Shown one piece after another: positions 6,901 to 15,883 of a stretch of DNA of 64,000 bases. The stretch comes from Clostridium sp. C105KSO13 (lineage in GTDB: Bacteria > Bacillota > Clostridia > Lachnospirales > Lachnospiraceae), in contig NZ_FBWL01000162.1 of NCBI RefSeq assembly GCF_001517425.1, positions 27,123 to 91,122 on the forward strand, in the 5' to 3' direction. The translations under genes were made by a program, and so were the position numbers. Positions within the stretch are counted from its first letter, which is position 1. Each line of letters begins with the position of its first letter. A model generated the notes under the pieces. That model was not told where the DNA came from, ran no database searches, and saw nothing but the letters and a program-made list of their open reading frames with translations.

Positions 6901-9769
6901 TGCCCTTCCTTACGGTACATATATCGTGCGGGAGACAACAACGCCTCACAATTATAAACCAGTGGATGATTTTATCGTGCGGATCACAGAACATAAGCCC
7001 AATACCCCACAGATATGGAGGGTACTTCTGGATGATGAGTTTGAAGCAAAGCTGAAAATCACGAAGCAGGATGATGAAACAAAAAAAACGGTTCTGGCTA
7101 AAGATACAGAGTTTAAGATTTACAATCTGGATAAAAAAGAATATGTGGAACAGGTAACAACATATCCGACAACGATAGTCCATAAATCTTATTTTACAGA
7201 TGCTCAGGGGTATCTGATTCTGCCGCAGAACCTGAAAATTGGAAACTACCGTATTGAAGAAGTGCAAGCTCCTTATGGTTACACGTTGAATGAGAATTAT
7301 TATGAAGTTGCTGTAGATTCCAATACGGCATACCAGATAGACAGCGTTTCCGGGGATGCAATTATTGAAGTAATCTATGAAAATCATCCGGTAAAGGGAG
7401 AACTGCAGATTGTGAAGCAGGGTGAAATCCTGGATGGTTTTAAGAATGACTTTATTTATGAGACAGAACAGCTTTCCGGGGCTGTATTTAAGGTTTTCGC
7501 TGAAGAGGATATTTATACTGCTGATTTTCAGAAAGATAATGAGGGAAACCGGATTTTAGAATATACGTCCGGGGAATTGGTGGCAACCTTGACTACTGAC
7601 GAAAAAGGCAAAGCAAAGCTATCTGACCTGCCACTTGGAACTTATAAAATAGTGGAATATGTGGCTCCAGATGGGTTTGTGCTGAATGAAGAAACACAGA
7701 CGGTAACGTTTAGCTATGTGGATCAGAATACTGCAGTCATAGAGCAGACAGCCATTTTTGAAAATGACCGCCAGAAGGTGGAAATTTCTGTTGTGAAAAA
7801 AGATGCACAGACAAAGAAAGAAGTGGCAGGCGCTGTCTTTGGACTATACGCGAAAGAGGATATCCTTGCACATGGAGAGGTAATTATAAAAGCGGATACA
7901 CTGCTTGTAAAATCGGCTACAGGTGAGGATGGGAAAGCAGTATTTAATCTGGACGTACCGTTTGGAAAATATTATATCAAAGAAACAGAAGCGCCGGCAG
8001 GCTATGTATCTTCTGACCAGGTGTTAGATGTAACGGCAGAATACCAGGGGCAGGATGTGAAAGTTGTGTATCTGTCCTCAGAATTTCTGAATGAGCCGAC
8101 AAAGATTGTCGTGAAAAAGACAGATATCACCACCGGTGTTGAACTTTCCGGGGCAAAGCTCAAAGTGATTGATAAGGATGGGAATGTAGTAGATAGTTGG
8201 ACTTCCGTTAAAGGCAAGGAACACTTGATTGAACGCCTGACCGTAGGTGAAACTTATACGCTGCGTGAGGAACTGGCACCCTATGGTTACCTGCAGGCGG
8301 AGGAAATTACGTTTACAGTAAAAGACACAGCAGAGGTTCAGAGGGTGGAAATGAAAGATGATGTACCAATCGGAACATTGCTGATTAACAAGAAGGGTGA
8401 ATTTTTAGATAAGGTTTCCATCCTGGATTCCATTGGCGGATGGGTAGCACATTTGTTTGAGTATGTTACTGGATCTTTAAAGGATGTCACGTTTGAGGTA
8501 TATGCATCCGAGGATATAAAAGCCGCCGATGGGGAAAGTGATGATTATTATGAAAAAGACGAATTGGTAGCATCCATCACTACAGATGAAACAGGTTATG
8601 CAAAACTTGAGAACTTGCCGCTTGGGAAATATTATGTGAAAGAAAAGGAAACGGCAGAAGGCTTTGTGCTGGATGGAGAAATCCGGGAGATTGATTTGAC
8701 CTACCGTGACCAGAATACGGCAGAAGTGACATTTTCTACAGATTGGCTAAATAACCGTCAGAAAGTGGAGGTATCTGTGCTGAAAAAGGAGAAAGATTCA
8801 GACAGGGTACTGGAAGGCGCTGTATTCGCTCTATACACAAAAGAGGATATTAAAAATAAAGATGGTAAAGTGGTTATGGAAGCCGATACTTTGATAGAGG
8901 AAAGAGCTACGGATCAGGAAGGAAAGCTGGTTTTTATGGCTGACCTGCCTATTGGATATTCCTATTATGTGAAAGAGACTGCGCCAGCGCCTGGATTTGC
9001 TACAACAGACGAAACACAGGAATTTGATTTTACATATAAAGATGCCGAAAAGGAGCGTATTTCGTATGAGTTTACGTTTGAAAATGAACCTACGGTATTT
9101 GAGTTCACAAAACTATCCCTTATGGATGAAAAAGAAATAGAGGGAGCAAAACTTCAGGTGACAGATGAAACAGGCAAAGTTATCGAAGCATGGACTTCCG
9201 GAAAAGAGCCGCATATTATCAAAGAATTAATAGTGGGAAAGACATATACTCTGACAGAAACACAGCCTGCGGATGGTTACGTGACAGCAGAGGATATTGA
9301 ATTTACCGTCCTGGATACGAAAGAGGTTCAGAAAGTGGCAATGAAAGACGATGTGACGAAGGTAGAAATCTCCAAAACGGATATTGCCGGTAAGGAGCTG
9401 CCAGGTGCAAAGCTGGTAATTCTGGACAAGGAAGGCAAGGTTATAGAAAGCTGGACATCCGGTGAGAAGCCGCATTATATTGAGATGCTACCTATAGGAG
9501 AATATACATTGCATGAAGAGGCGGCGCCGGAAGGGTATCTGGTAGCGGAGGATGTGAAATTCTCTGTAAAGGATACTGGGGAAATCCAAAAGGTTGTTAT
9601 GAAGGATGAAGCAAAACCGGCGGATACACCGGAGAACGTCACTCCATCCCGCAGTACGCCAAAGACTGGGGATGAGAGCAATTTATTGTTCTGGTTTATA
9701 GTAATGGTGCTGGCTTTGTCTGGCTGTGCAGGCACTATGTTTCTGCTTGGCAAAAAGAAAAAAGACTGA
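3905..9769 (+). CDS. Giant sortase-anchored CnaB/SpaA-repeat surface adhesin (1954 aa)
   Basis: The signal peptide (KGKVKRML, hydrophobic core, cleavage near 'AYAAEP') is followed by an acidic linker. A thioester-domain-like block lies at residues about 225-340, with 'KIAYCLE' and a later 'LQKAIYYGYGG'. A long array of CnaB/SpaA domains follows. I count 13 E-box sites of the form E-x-x-A/P-P-x-G-Y, each preceded by a 'G-A-x-F-x-L/I-Y' block, which is how intramolecular Lys-Asn isopeptide bonds are formed in this family. The C-terminus has PKTG, a hydrophobic helix and KKKKD, a sortase signal. Start ATG 3905 is preferred to TTG 3899 because GCGAGG lies 8 bases before it. It heads the transfer region, so it probably promotes contact with host or mating partner. 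Confidence 0.9.
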   Translation: MKGKVKRMLSGLLSVVTILSSCIQPLAAYAAEPEPAPYEAEFPALSKVIDMLEADEVVTASDYEVEIGSIDVKCDFTGLDINLEKVKVTFHEAKNENGQDFDIDQAGTYNAVYFIQPVSGNPAYHISRKIIVKEPVLETQSEKTEQESGSYTDQTEESENDEGESDSYQEEILGEIPSTDKPVDEPETETRKKENLEEEPEAVEIAAEEGLLLFAADTTSRASGTATMVKGRTIYYPSNLGNYFTCYFTVNGKIAYCLESAKASPDTGDYASSVLEGNPNLQKAIYYGYGGAGDVSGTYMPDFDEDLKYVFTHIAASYFYCGIDGFAGCTMDDLQECGVLGWIDYLASLPAPPDPFLNLSKTELKASYDGSGQTTGTIKLNGDTRNGITLKIPKGVTYHNKTTGSSQTGGTVRIAGGTSFYFTAPVTVNGEWKTGDMRGSIRNIWKALVVSTGDYTQDIGSYYEEDSGNSVSFSVDWLELAKVKVSKVDSKNPDAKLSGAVFGIYKDKACTQLITKMPATDSNGASAAEIVMTQDTVYLKEITAPIGYRLNTTAYNVKLVANQTTSVTVPDVEQLGELTVYKEGQVLCGADVTDTGTIFRYENCRQAGAVYEVYAGEDVFTAYGALMYKKGDLVKGSLTTDSNGAVILKNLHLGTYVIKEVQAPENFYNPAEEKTVTLSYAGQNVETVFSETTYTNDRQKAKVSVIKKDKDTLNPLDGGIFGLYADSDITSEDGNVVVKKGTLIEKAATGEDGTAVFMADLPIGFSYCVKEEQAPEGYLRNTNDIYSFRFFYTNDEEAEVAFNHTFVNERVNAKISIQKKDAETNESVAQGDATLDKAVYGLYAREDIVHPDGATGVIYEAGEKVASLTTDENGGAVIGNLYLGSYYVKEISPPVGYLADEAEHDLVCNYEGDLVATVERGCISPEQVKKQPFQLIKAADNGKTDADLLSGAGFTAYLLSSLDIKEDGSYDFDSASPVILGENGATEIFTDEKGYACSIALPYGTYIVRETTTPHNYKPVDDFIVRITEHKPNTPQIWRVLLDDEFEAKLKITKQDDETKKTVLAKDTEFKIYNLDKKEYVEQVTTYPTTIVHKSYFTDAQGYLILPQNLKIGNYRIEEVQAPYGYTLNENYYEVAVDSNTAYQIDSVSGDAIIEVIYENHPVKGELQIVKQGEILDGFKNDFIYETEQLSGAVFKVFAEEDIYTADFQKDNEGNRILEYTSGELVATLTTDEKGKAKLSDLPLGTYKIVEYVAPDGFVLNEETQTVTFSYVDQNTAVIEQTAIFENDRQKVEISVVKKDAQTKKEVAGAVFGLYAKEDILAHGEVIIKADTLLVKSATGEDGKAVFNLDVPFGKYYIKETEAPAGYVSSDQVLDVTAEYQGQDVKVVYLSSEFLNEPTKIVVKKTDITTGVELSGAKLKVIDKDGNVVDSWTSVKGKEHLIERLTVGETYTLREELAPYGYLQAEEITFTVKDTAEVQRVEMKDDVPIGTLLINKKGEFLDKVSILDSIGGWVAHLFEYVTGSLKDVTFEVYASEDIKAADGESDDYYEKDELVASITTDETGYAKLENLPLGKYYVKEKETAEGFVLDGEIREIDLTYRDQNTAEVTFSTDWLNNRQKVEVSVLKKEKDSDRVLEGAVFALYTKEDIKNKDGKVVMEADTLIEERATDQEGKLVFMADLPIGYSYYVKETAPAPGFATTDETQEFDFTYKDAEKERISYEFTFENEPTVFEFTKLSLMDEKEIEGAKLQVTDETGKVIEAWTSGKEPHIIKELIVGKTYTLTETQPADGYVTAEDIEFTVLDTKEVQKVAMKDDVTKVEISKTDIAGKELPGAKLVILDKEGKVIESWTSGEKPHYIEMLPIGEYTLHEEAAPEGYLVAEDVKFSVKDTGEIQKVVMKDEAKPADTPENVTPSRSTPKTGDESNLLFWFIVMVLALSGCAGTMFLLGKKKKD

Positions 9770-9802
9770 TGAAACAGTCAAAATAAAATGATATAGGAAT
9801 GG

Positions 9803-9849
9803 GCGTTCGTGGATAGCTGTGATTTAGCTTTTTACGGACGCTCTTTTTC
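9803..9849 (+). terminator. Terminator after adhesin gene
   Basis: GCGTTCGT (9803-9810) pairs with ACGGACGC (9834-9841), with one G-T pair, and a T-run follows. It sits 34 bases after the adhesin stop codon and would separate the adhesin transcript from the transfer genes. Confidence 0.7.
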
Positions 9850-9867
9850 TTGAATGAGGAGGATAAA

Positions 9868-10011
9868 ATGGTGGGAATCGTGATTACAGGCTTTGCTGTT
9901 GTGGTGTCGTTTTGTATGTACTGCTGTGTCCGTGTGGGGGCACTGGAGGATCGAAGGATGGAGGAATTAAGAAAGAAGGAGAAGCCGGATGCAGACAGGG
10001 AAAGCGGATAA
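9868..10011 (+). CDS. Small membrane protein of ICE operon (47 aa)
   Basis: GAGGAGGATAAA directly precedes ATG 9868. The product begins 'MVGIVITGFAVVVSFCMYCC' and then has a charged tail ('ALEDRRMEELRKKEKPDAD'). A single membrane helix with a cytoplasmic charged tail is seen in short genes at this place in Tn1549-like elements. The end overlaps the start of the next gene (9989) in a different frame. Precise role unknown. Confidence 0.65.
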   Translation: MVGIVITGFAVVVSFCMYCCVRVGALEDRRMEELRKKEKPDADRESG

Positions 10012-10291
10012 AAGAAGGTATGCATGGGATAAGCCGTCAGACTGTGCCTATTGCTATTTTTGGAGTAAATTAAAAGGCTGTAAAAAGAAAGAGTGCTATT
10101 ATCTGCTTCCGGAAAAAACCCCCCTGTCTGCTGGTGGTGCGGCGCAGATGCCGGACTGCCGGGGATGTCCATATGGCAGGAGTACACCGTGTATCGGCTT
10201 CTGCTTACAGAAAATTATTTTAGAGATGAAACAGAAGAGACAGGGCAATAGAAAGGCAGGTGGACAGAAAAATGCAGGACGAAGTAAATGA
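9989..10291 (+). CDS. Cysteine-rich small ICE protein (100 aa)
   Basis: The start has an AAGGAGAAG ribosome site inside the previous gene. The sequence has cysteine pairs C-x2-C ('CAYCYF'), 'GCKKKEC' and 'CRGCPYG...PCIGFC', a pattern that suggests metal binding, and a basic C-terminal tail. Short Cys-rich proteins of this form are conserved upstream of PcfB in Tn1549-like elements. No enzyme domain is visible. It overlaps the start of the PcfB gene. Confidence 0.65.
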   Translation: MQTGKADKRRYAWDKPSDCAYCYFWSKLKGCKKKECYYLLPEKTPLSAGGAAQMPDCRGCPYGRSTPCIGFCLQKIILEMKQKRQGNRKAGGQKNAGRSK

Positions 10292-10826
10292 GAAGGTAAT
10301 ATCAATCTGTATCAATGGGGGTAAAATTTCTGCCCGGATTTTGAAAAATTCTCTTTCAAAGGCTCTGGTGGATATAGAGCAGGAGGAAAAGAGGAAACAG
10401 CAGAATCTACGGCAGCGGAAGAATCAGCGGCAGCATAAGAAAAGCATGAAGAAAGAGCAGATAAAAAGGCAGGGGGCTTATAAAGGAAAACAGAGTATAA
10501 GAAAGCTGAAAGCTCAGAACTTGGAACTTACCAATATTGCGATTACAGGCAGCAATGTTAAGTCTTTTGAAAAGTATGCCAGGAAATATAACATTGACTA
10601 CAGCCTGCAAAAAAACCGGTCTGCTGAACCACCCCAGTATTTTGTGTTTTTTAAAGCAAAGGACGTTGATTCAATGACGGCTGCATTTAAAGAGTATACC
10701 GGATGGCAGATGAAAAAAAGCAAGAAGGTATCTATACGAAAGAAACTGTCATTGGCAAAAGAGCGTATCGCAAAACATAAGCAGCGTGAAAAAACAAAGA
10801 GTAAAGAGAGGGATACGGCACGATGA
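10272..10826 (+). CDS. PcfB family (DUF3801) conjugation protein (184 aa)
   Basis: The N-terminal 'EVNEKVISICINGGKISARIL' (quoted in part) and the later 'YFVFFKAKDVDSMTAAFKEY' are typical of PcfB/DUF3801 proteins, which accompany relaxases and coupling proteins in Gram-positive conjugation and are thought to act as relaxosome accessories. The middle (residues 40-75) is a highly basic, glutamine-rich helix. ATG 10272 is chosen over GTG 10260 because AGGTGG lies 8 bases before it. The stop overlaps the VirD4 start by four bases (ATGA). Confidence 0.8.
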   Translation: MQDEVNEKVISICINGGKISARILKNSLSKALVDIEQEEKRKQQNLRQRKNQRQHKKSMKKEQIKRQGAYKGKQSIRKLKAQNLELTNIAITGSNVKSFEKYARKYNIDYSLQKNRSAEPPQYFVFFKAKDVDSMTAAFKEYTGWQMKKSKKVSIRKKLSLAKERIAKHKQREKTKSKERDTAR

Positions 10827-12215
10827 CAGATAGAAAGGGAAAGGATTCCAAAGGAAGAAAATTCCTGGGAGAGTGCCTAAAGAAATTGTATCAGGATATC
10901 GCAGGGAAAATTCCTGTTGTAGATAAAAAACGGTTGATTGTGATGAATATTCCCTATGTGATTGTGTTTTATCTGGTAGATAAACTGGCTTGGCTGTACC
11001 GACACTGTTTTGCAGAATCTCTAATTGAAAGACTGGGGGTATTGCTTTTGAATTTTGGGGTAGCATTTAAAAATCCCTTTCCTAGTTTTTACCTTGATGA
11101 TTTCCTGATTGGACTGATAGGAGCAGGATTGATTAAAATGGCAGTTTATTTTAAGGGAAAAAATGCAAAAAAGTTCCGGCAGGGTGAGGAATACGGCTCT
11201 GCCAGATGGGGAACACCGAAGGACATCGCACCATTCATTGATCCGGTATTTGAAAATAATATCCTGTTGACACAGACGGAGAGGCTTACCATGAACAGCC
11301 GACCAAAGCTTCCAAAGTATGCCAGAAATAAAAATGTTATTGTAATCGGCGGGAGCGGTTCCGGAAAGACCCGATTCTACGTGAAACCCAATTTAATGCA
11401 AATGACCCCAAACGTGAGCTATGTGGTGACTGATCCGAAAGGAACAATACTGGTCGAGTGCGGAACCATGCTGCGGCGTGGTACGCCAAAAATGAAAGAT
11501 GGGAAGCCTGTACGGGATAAGAATGGCAGAATTATCTATGAGCCATATCGTATTAAAGTTCTGAACACGATTAATTTCAAAAAAAGTATGCACTATAACC
11601 CTTTCCGGTATATACGAAGTGAAAAAGATATCCTGAAATTAGTCACTACCATTATTGCCAATACAAAAGGGGAAGGGGATAAGTCCTCTGAGGATTTTTG
11701 GGTGAAGGCGGAACGGCTCTTATATTGTGCGCTGATTGGTTATATCTATTATGAAGCACCGGAAGAAGAACAGAATTTTTCTACCTTGTTGGAATTTATT
11801 AATGCTTCCGAAGCCAGGGAGGATGATGAAGAATTTAAAAATGCAGTAGACGAATTATTTGAAGAACTGGAAGCACAGGAGCCGGAGCATTTTGCGGTGA
11901 GGCAGTATAAGAAATATAAGCTGGCGGCAGGAAAAACCGCAAAATCCATCCTCATTTCCTGTGGGGCAAGGTTAGCGCCGTTTGACATTGCCGAATTACG
12001 GGAACTGACTTCTTATGATGAGATGGAACTGGACATGCTCGGTGATCAGCGCACTGCTATGTTTGTTATTATCTCTGATACAGATGATACTTTTAACTTT
12101 ATTGTGGCAATTATGTACACACAGCTATTTAATCTTCTGTGTGACCGTGCAGATGATGTGCATGGCGGCAGACTTCCATACCACGTGCGGCTGCTTCTTG
12201 ATGAGTTTGCCAACA
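10823..12215 (+). CDS. virD4: VirD4/TraG coupling ATPase, exon 1
   Basis: The coupling protein of the type IV secretion system recruits the relaxase-DNA complex. Exon 1 encodes two N-terminal membrane stretches (residues about 37-55 and 90-110), the Walker A motif GGSGSGKT at about 176-183, 'YVVTDPKGTILVECG', and the Walker B start LLLDEFAN (ending at residue 464). Base 12215 is the first base of the next codon. After intron removal the sequence reads DEFAN-I-GQIPKF, exactly as in the family, giving a protein of 649 residues. Without splicing the protein would end after 18 unrelated residues and lose all downstream ATPase motifs. Confidence 0.92.
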
Positions 12216-13027
12216 GTGTGACGCGTTCTACGGTTAAAACGGTAGGAATAACCGACAAAGCCGTAGCTTAAGGTCACGAATGAGTGATTTTAAAGAACTA
12301 TATAATTGATGTCTCAAATGAAGGAGTAACGCCCGGAAGGGGACACGCTAATACTTCGGATAGCGCCGGACAATACAGAATGTCCGGGGTTATAAGCCCG
12401 GGGAAGACGTGCGAAGTACACCCTAACACGGAAAGGTGAGGAAAGGTCGGCAGTGATGCAGGCTGTGTATGACAGTGCGGGCGGGGTTATCATAAGGTTA
12501 GAATGACCAAAAGGCGGTCTGACAAAGTTTTCGAATGTACGGCTCTAAAGGAATGGCCGGTAGAAATGCCGGTGTACCAATCGGGTACGCCATGTGGGGA
12601 AAAGTAATGGTTGTTAGCAGTGAAATTCCCTTTGCGCTTACAGGGCGTAAGTTTTCTGGAAAGAATCCGGGAAATACTGGCAGGGCTAAAGAAACGACCT
12701 AAGTGATAACAATGCTAAATTATATGGAACGTGGAAAGCAACCAACGAAAGAGCCTGCTGTAAGGCGATAAAGAATTTCGTTTGTATCGAAAGAGGACAG
12801 GGGCAGATATCCCCTGAAATTATAAGAGCATTTATGGTTGTGAGAGTAGTGCCACAGTACCTGTGAAGCCGTGATAATAAGCGGTGGAGGGATAGGCACA
12901 AGCCGATACTGATGTAACTTTTATATCTATATAGTAATCTACACAGGAGATTTTCATAGCTGTCGAGGTGTGACTAAGCAACCCCGGTTGCCGGAAAAAA
13001 TCAATCTCCGATAAGGAGCTGATTACT

Positions 13028-14937
13028 ATGACAAAACGAATTGTAAACAAAGCAGAGCGAAATGCAGAGAGATATGACGCAAAGGAAGTCGGGTATCAAC
13101 TGTATGAAGACAGTGGGAATCAGAAAACGTTTAAAAGACTGATGCCGTTTGTGGTATCAGAGCAAAATATCCTGCTTGCATATCGAAATATCTGCAAAAA
13201 CGGGGGAAGTAAGACTCCCGGGACAGATGGAAAAACAATTGTACAAATACAGGAGTTATCCATTGAGGAGGTCATAAAAACCGTTAGAAACAAACTGAAT
13301 TACTACCAACCCAAGAAAGTCAGGCGAGTGGAAATCCCGAAAGATAATGGAAAAACCAGACCATTAGGTATTCCAAGCATCTGGGACAGAATTATTCAAC
13401 AGTGTATCCTGCAAATACTGGAGCCTGTTTGTGAGGCTAAATTTCATGAACGAAACAATGGTTTCAGACCCTATCGCTCCACACAGAATGCCATTGCCCA
13501 ATGCTATAAGATGGCACAGATACAAAATCTGCATTTTGTTGTGGATGTAGATATCGTTGGATTTTTTGATAACATTGACCACAATAAGCTCATCCGACAG
13601 TTGTGGGGAATTGGAATACAGGACAGAAAGCTAATTATGATTATTAAGCAGATGCTGAAAGCAGAAATTCTGTTCAATGACATTACAATGACCCCGGAAA
13701 CTGGTACACCACAGGGGGGATTTTATCCCCACTTCTGGCAAATGTAGTATTGAATGAACTGGACTGGTGGATTGCCAGTCAGTGGGAAATGTTCCAAATC
13801 AGAGAGGGAACGACAGGATATGAATATAACAAAGTTGATGATGAGGGAAATGTACTGGCAGTTGACAAGACGCAAAAATGGAACCGCATGAGAGCCACTA
13901 CAAAATTAAAGGAAATGTATGTTGTCAGGTACGCCGATGACTTTAAAATTTTTTGCAGGGACTATGTAACTGCAAAGAAAACGATGTGTGCAACGAAGCT
14001 GTGGTTAGCCGAGAATCTCCACTTACAGACAAGCGATGAAAAGTCGGGAATTACGAATCTCAGGAAAAACTATACAACATTCCTGGGAATCAAATTTAAA
14101 GTAGTCCCCAAGGGCAAGAGATGGATTGTACGTTCGCATATGGCGGATAAAAGTAAAGAGAAAGCGATTCATAGAATCAGAGGTCTGTGGAATGACATCA
14201 AGAATCCGGGCAAGCAGGCAGAGTTGGAGAAAAATATCACATTATATAATTCTGTGGTTATGGGTATGCACAACTACTACTGTATGGCAACGATGGTTTC
14301 AGCGGATTTTGCTGAAATACACTATAAAGCAATGGGAAAAAGTAATGGTGTGAATCATAACAGGCGGTGCATTCCATTAAAAAAAGAGGGAGAGATAACC
14401 AGTAAAGTAATTATGGAAAGATACGGAGCATCAAAACAATTCCGCTGGATGAGAGGAAGAATGATTCTTCCGGTGGGTTATGTATCTTATGTTTATCCCA
14501 AGTATAAACGGCGTTGCGTCAACAAATATATACGGAAGTATTCAGATGGTGAAAACTGTGTCAGTTTTGAAGTCATGAAATACATGATGGAAAATGCAAA
14601 AAGCTATCCAACGCTTGAAATGGCAGATAATGCCCTATTAAGATATATAGCACAAAAAGGAAAGTGTGCAGTAACACATGAGCCGCTATGCGTCTATGAC
14701 ATGGTATGCCAGCATATCAAACCGGTAAATGGTGAAAGGAATGACACATACCGAAATCTGATAATTATATCAGCAGATGTTTCAAAGCTGATTCTAGCGG
14801 AAAACAAAAAGACCATAAGGCGAATGGTGAGAACCCTGAGCCTTACAGCAGAAATGCAAGATAAAGTAAACAAACTCCGTAAGCATAGGGAGTTAGAAAA
14901 GATACAATTCGAAGACTATATAGATACTAAGAAGTAA
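13028..14937 (+). pseudogene. ltrA: Intron-encoded reverse transcriptase/maturase, frameshifted
   Basis: AAGGAGCTGATTACT precedes ATG 13028. The first part holds RT motifs ('KPRRVEIPKDNGK'-like block, 'DVDIVGFFDNIDH') and ends just after TPQGG. There the frame changes at 13720: the 0 frame gives GFYPHFWQM and a stop, while the -1 frame continues ILSPLLANVVLNELDWW. The second part contains the catalytic YADD, the maturase region and a degenerate HNH-like C-terminus ('CAVTHEPL...CQHIKP'). One missing base next to a run of six G explains the break. Read through, the product would be about 636 residues. The G-GGG-GGA heptamer would also permit -1 slippage by tRNA, so residual full-length product cannot be excluded. 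Confidence 0.85.
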
Positions 14938-14951
14938 AATCAGTCGGTGGA

Positions 14952-14985
14952 ACGCCGTGTGAGGGGAAACTTTCATGCACGGTGT
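14952..14985 (+). ncRNA. Group II intron 1 domain V
   Basis: A 34-base hairpin with CGC catalytic triad near its 5' side, stem CGCCGTGTG paired with its complement, and GAAA tetraloop. It is followed by the domain VI region with a candidate bulged A in 'CTTACCTATC', a few bases before the 3' splice site. The same 34-base layout occurs in intron 2. Confidence 0.8.
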
Positions 14986-15035
14986 GGAGCGGGGGAAAAG
15001 CCCGAGACGCAAGTCAGAGGCTTACCTATCGCTAT

Positions 15036-15592
15036 TCGGACAGATTCCTAAATTTGATAAATTGATTGCGACCATCCGAAGCCGGGAAATCTCGGCTTCT
15101 ATTATTTTGCAGTCACAGAGCCAGCTAAAAACAATCTATAAAGATGCTGCTGAAACAATCACAGGAAACTGTGACACCATGCTGTTTTTAGGCGGCAAGG
15201 AAAGTACCACATTAAAAGAAATTTCAGAAACTTTAGGAAAAGAAACGATTGATCTGTATAACACGTCGGATACCCGTGGGCAGAGCCGTTCCTATGGTTT
15301 GAATTACCAGAAAACAGGTAAGGAACTTATGAGCCGGGATGAACTTGCGGTCATGGATGGAAATAAATGTATCCTGCAGCTCCGCGGTGTTCGTCCGTTT
15401 CTCAGTGACAAGTTTGACATCACTAAGCATAAACGATATCAGGAACTATCGGACTATGATAAAAAGAATGTTTTTGATGTGGAAGCATACTTAGAACACC
15501 GACTTAAACTTAGTGCAACAGAGGAATTTGAATTGTTTGAAGTAGATGGAAGTGAGGAAATTATAGAGGAACAAGCTGATACAGAGCAATAA
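15036..15592 (+). CDS. virD4: VirD4/TraG coupling ATPase, exon 2
   Basis: Bases 15036-15037 complete the split ATC codon. The exon encodes GQIPKFDKLIATIRSREIS, the 'ILQSQSQLKTIYKD' block, 'GNCDTMLFLGGKE', and the C-terminal part with an acidic tail. These are the second half of the TraG/VirD4 ATPase fold. There is no ribosome site of its own; an ATG at 14975 lies inside the intron and is not a real start. The exon belongs only to the spliced transcript. Confidence 0.9.
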
Positions 15593-15616
15593 AAGTAATA
15601 TTTAGAAAGAATTGTG

Positions 15617-15643
15617 AACTTTACGACACGATGTCGCAAAGCT
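15617..15643. repeat. Imperfect palindrome, copy 1 of a two-copy element
   Basis: AACTTTACGACA, three bases, then TGTCGCAAAGCT form a 12-base-pair-arm inverted repeat with two imperfect positions. A near-identical and perfect copy lies at 60717-60743. It follows the VirD4 stop by 25 bases. The interval 15593-15883 has no supportable gene apart from this palindrome and two terminator-like hairpins; a 19-codon ORF from ATG 15662 is too short to call. Confidence 0.6.
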
Positions 15644-15797
15644 GCGGAAAGGAAAGGTGCAATGGATTTGGCAGATACGGACTCTAAATATAAGCGCCCA
15701 CCTATTCGGGCAGAGCCATAAAAAGGGTAAGGATAGTCCGGGGCACAGTAAAAACCAAAAAATCGGAAGGGAGAAAAACTGAATCAGGAAAGGGCGA

Positions 15798-15824
15798 ACC
15801 GGCGATATCTATCGGCGGTTTTTT
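15798..15824 (+). terminator. Terminator-like hairpin upstream of Maff2 gene
   Basis: ACCGGCGATA pairs with TATCGGCGGT around a TC loop with one G-G mismatch, followed by TTTTTT at 15819-15824. It lies in the middle of the transfer operon, where read-through would be required for the downstream secretion genes. Confidence 0.65.
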
Positions 15825-15836
15825 CATACTGTGCAT

Positions 15837-15859
15837 AACAGGGAGAAAAACCCTGTTTT
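15837..15859 (+). terminator. Second hairpin upstream of Maff2 gene
   Basis: AACAGGG (15837-15843) pairs with CCCTGTT (15851-15857) around AGAAAAA, followed by two more T. Only 24 bases separate it from the Maff2 ATG, and no promoter fits between, so this hairpin is probably in the Maff2 leader. Confidence 0.5.
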
Positions 15860-15883
15860 CCAGATTTAAGTTTAAAAATTTAT

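Larger units (their letters stand above)
12216..15035 (+). mobile_element. Group II intron 1, inserted in virD4 (2820 bp)
   Basis: It starts GTGTGACGCG, matching the GUGYG rule, and ends CTATCGCTAT. The ends are fixed because joining 12215 to 15036 restores the VirD4 Walker B sequence. The first 810 bases are non-coding ribozyme (domains I-III), an intron-encoded reverse transcriptase ORF fills the domain IV position, and domain V is at 14952-14985. A candidate EBS1, TGTTAG at 12612-12617, matches 5 of 6 positions of the last exon bases (CCAACA). The intron is related in sequence to intron 2 (ends, domain V, IEP) but clearly diverged, so these are not recent copies of one another. Confidence 0.9.

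Noticed and set aside
6779..7387. 202-codon reverse frame in the adhesin gene
   Set aside because: Antisense shadow of a repetitive CnaB coding region; no ribosome site or family.
14975..15035. ATG start for VirD4 exon 2
   Set aside because: These codons are intron domain V/VI sequence; the junction at 15036 restores the family sequence without them.
15662..15721. 19-codon ORF after VirD4
   Set aside because: Ribosome-like site is present, but it is too short and has no conserved feature that I can recognise.
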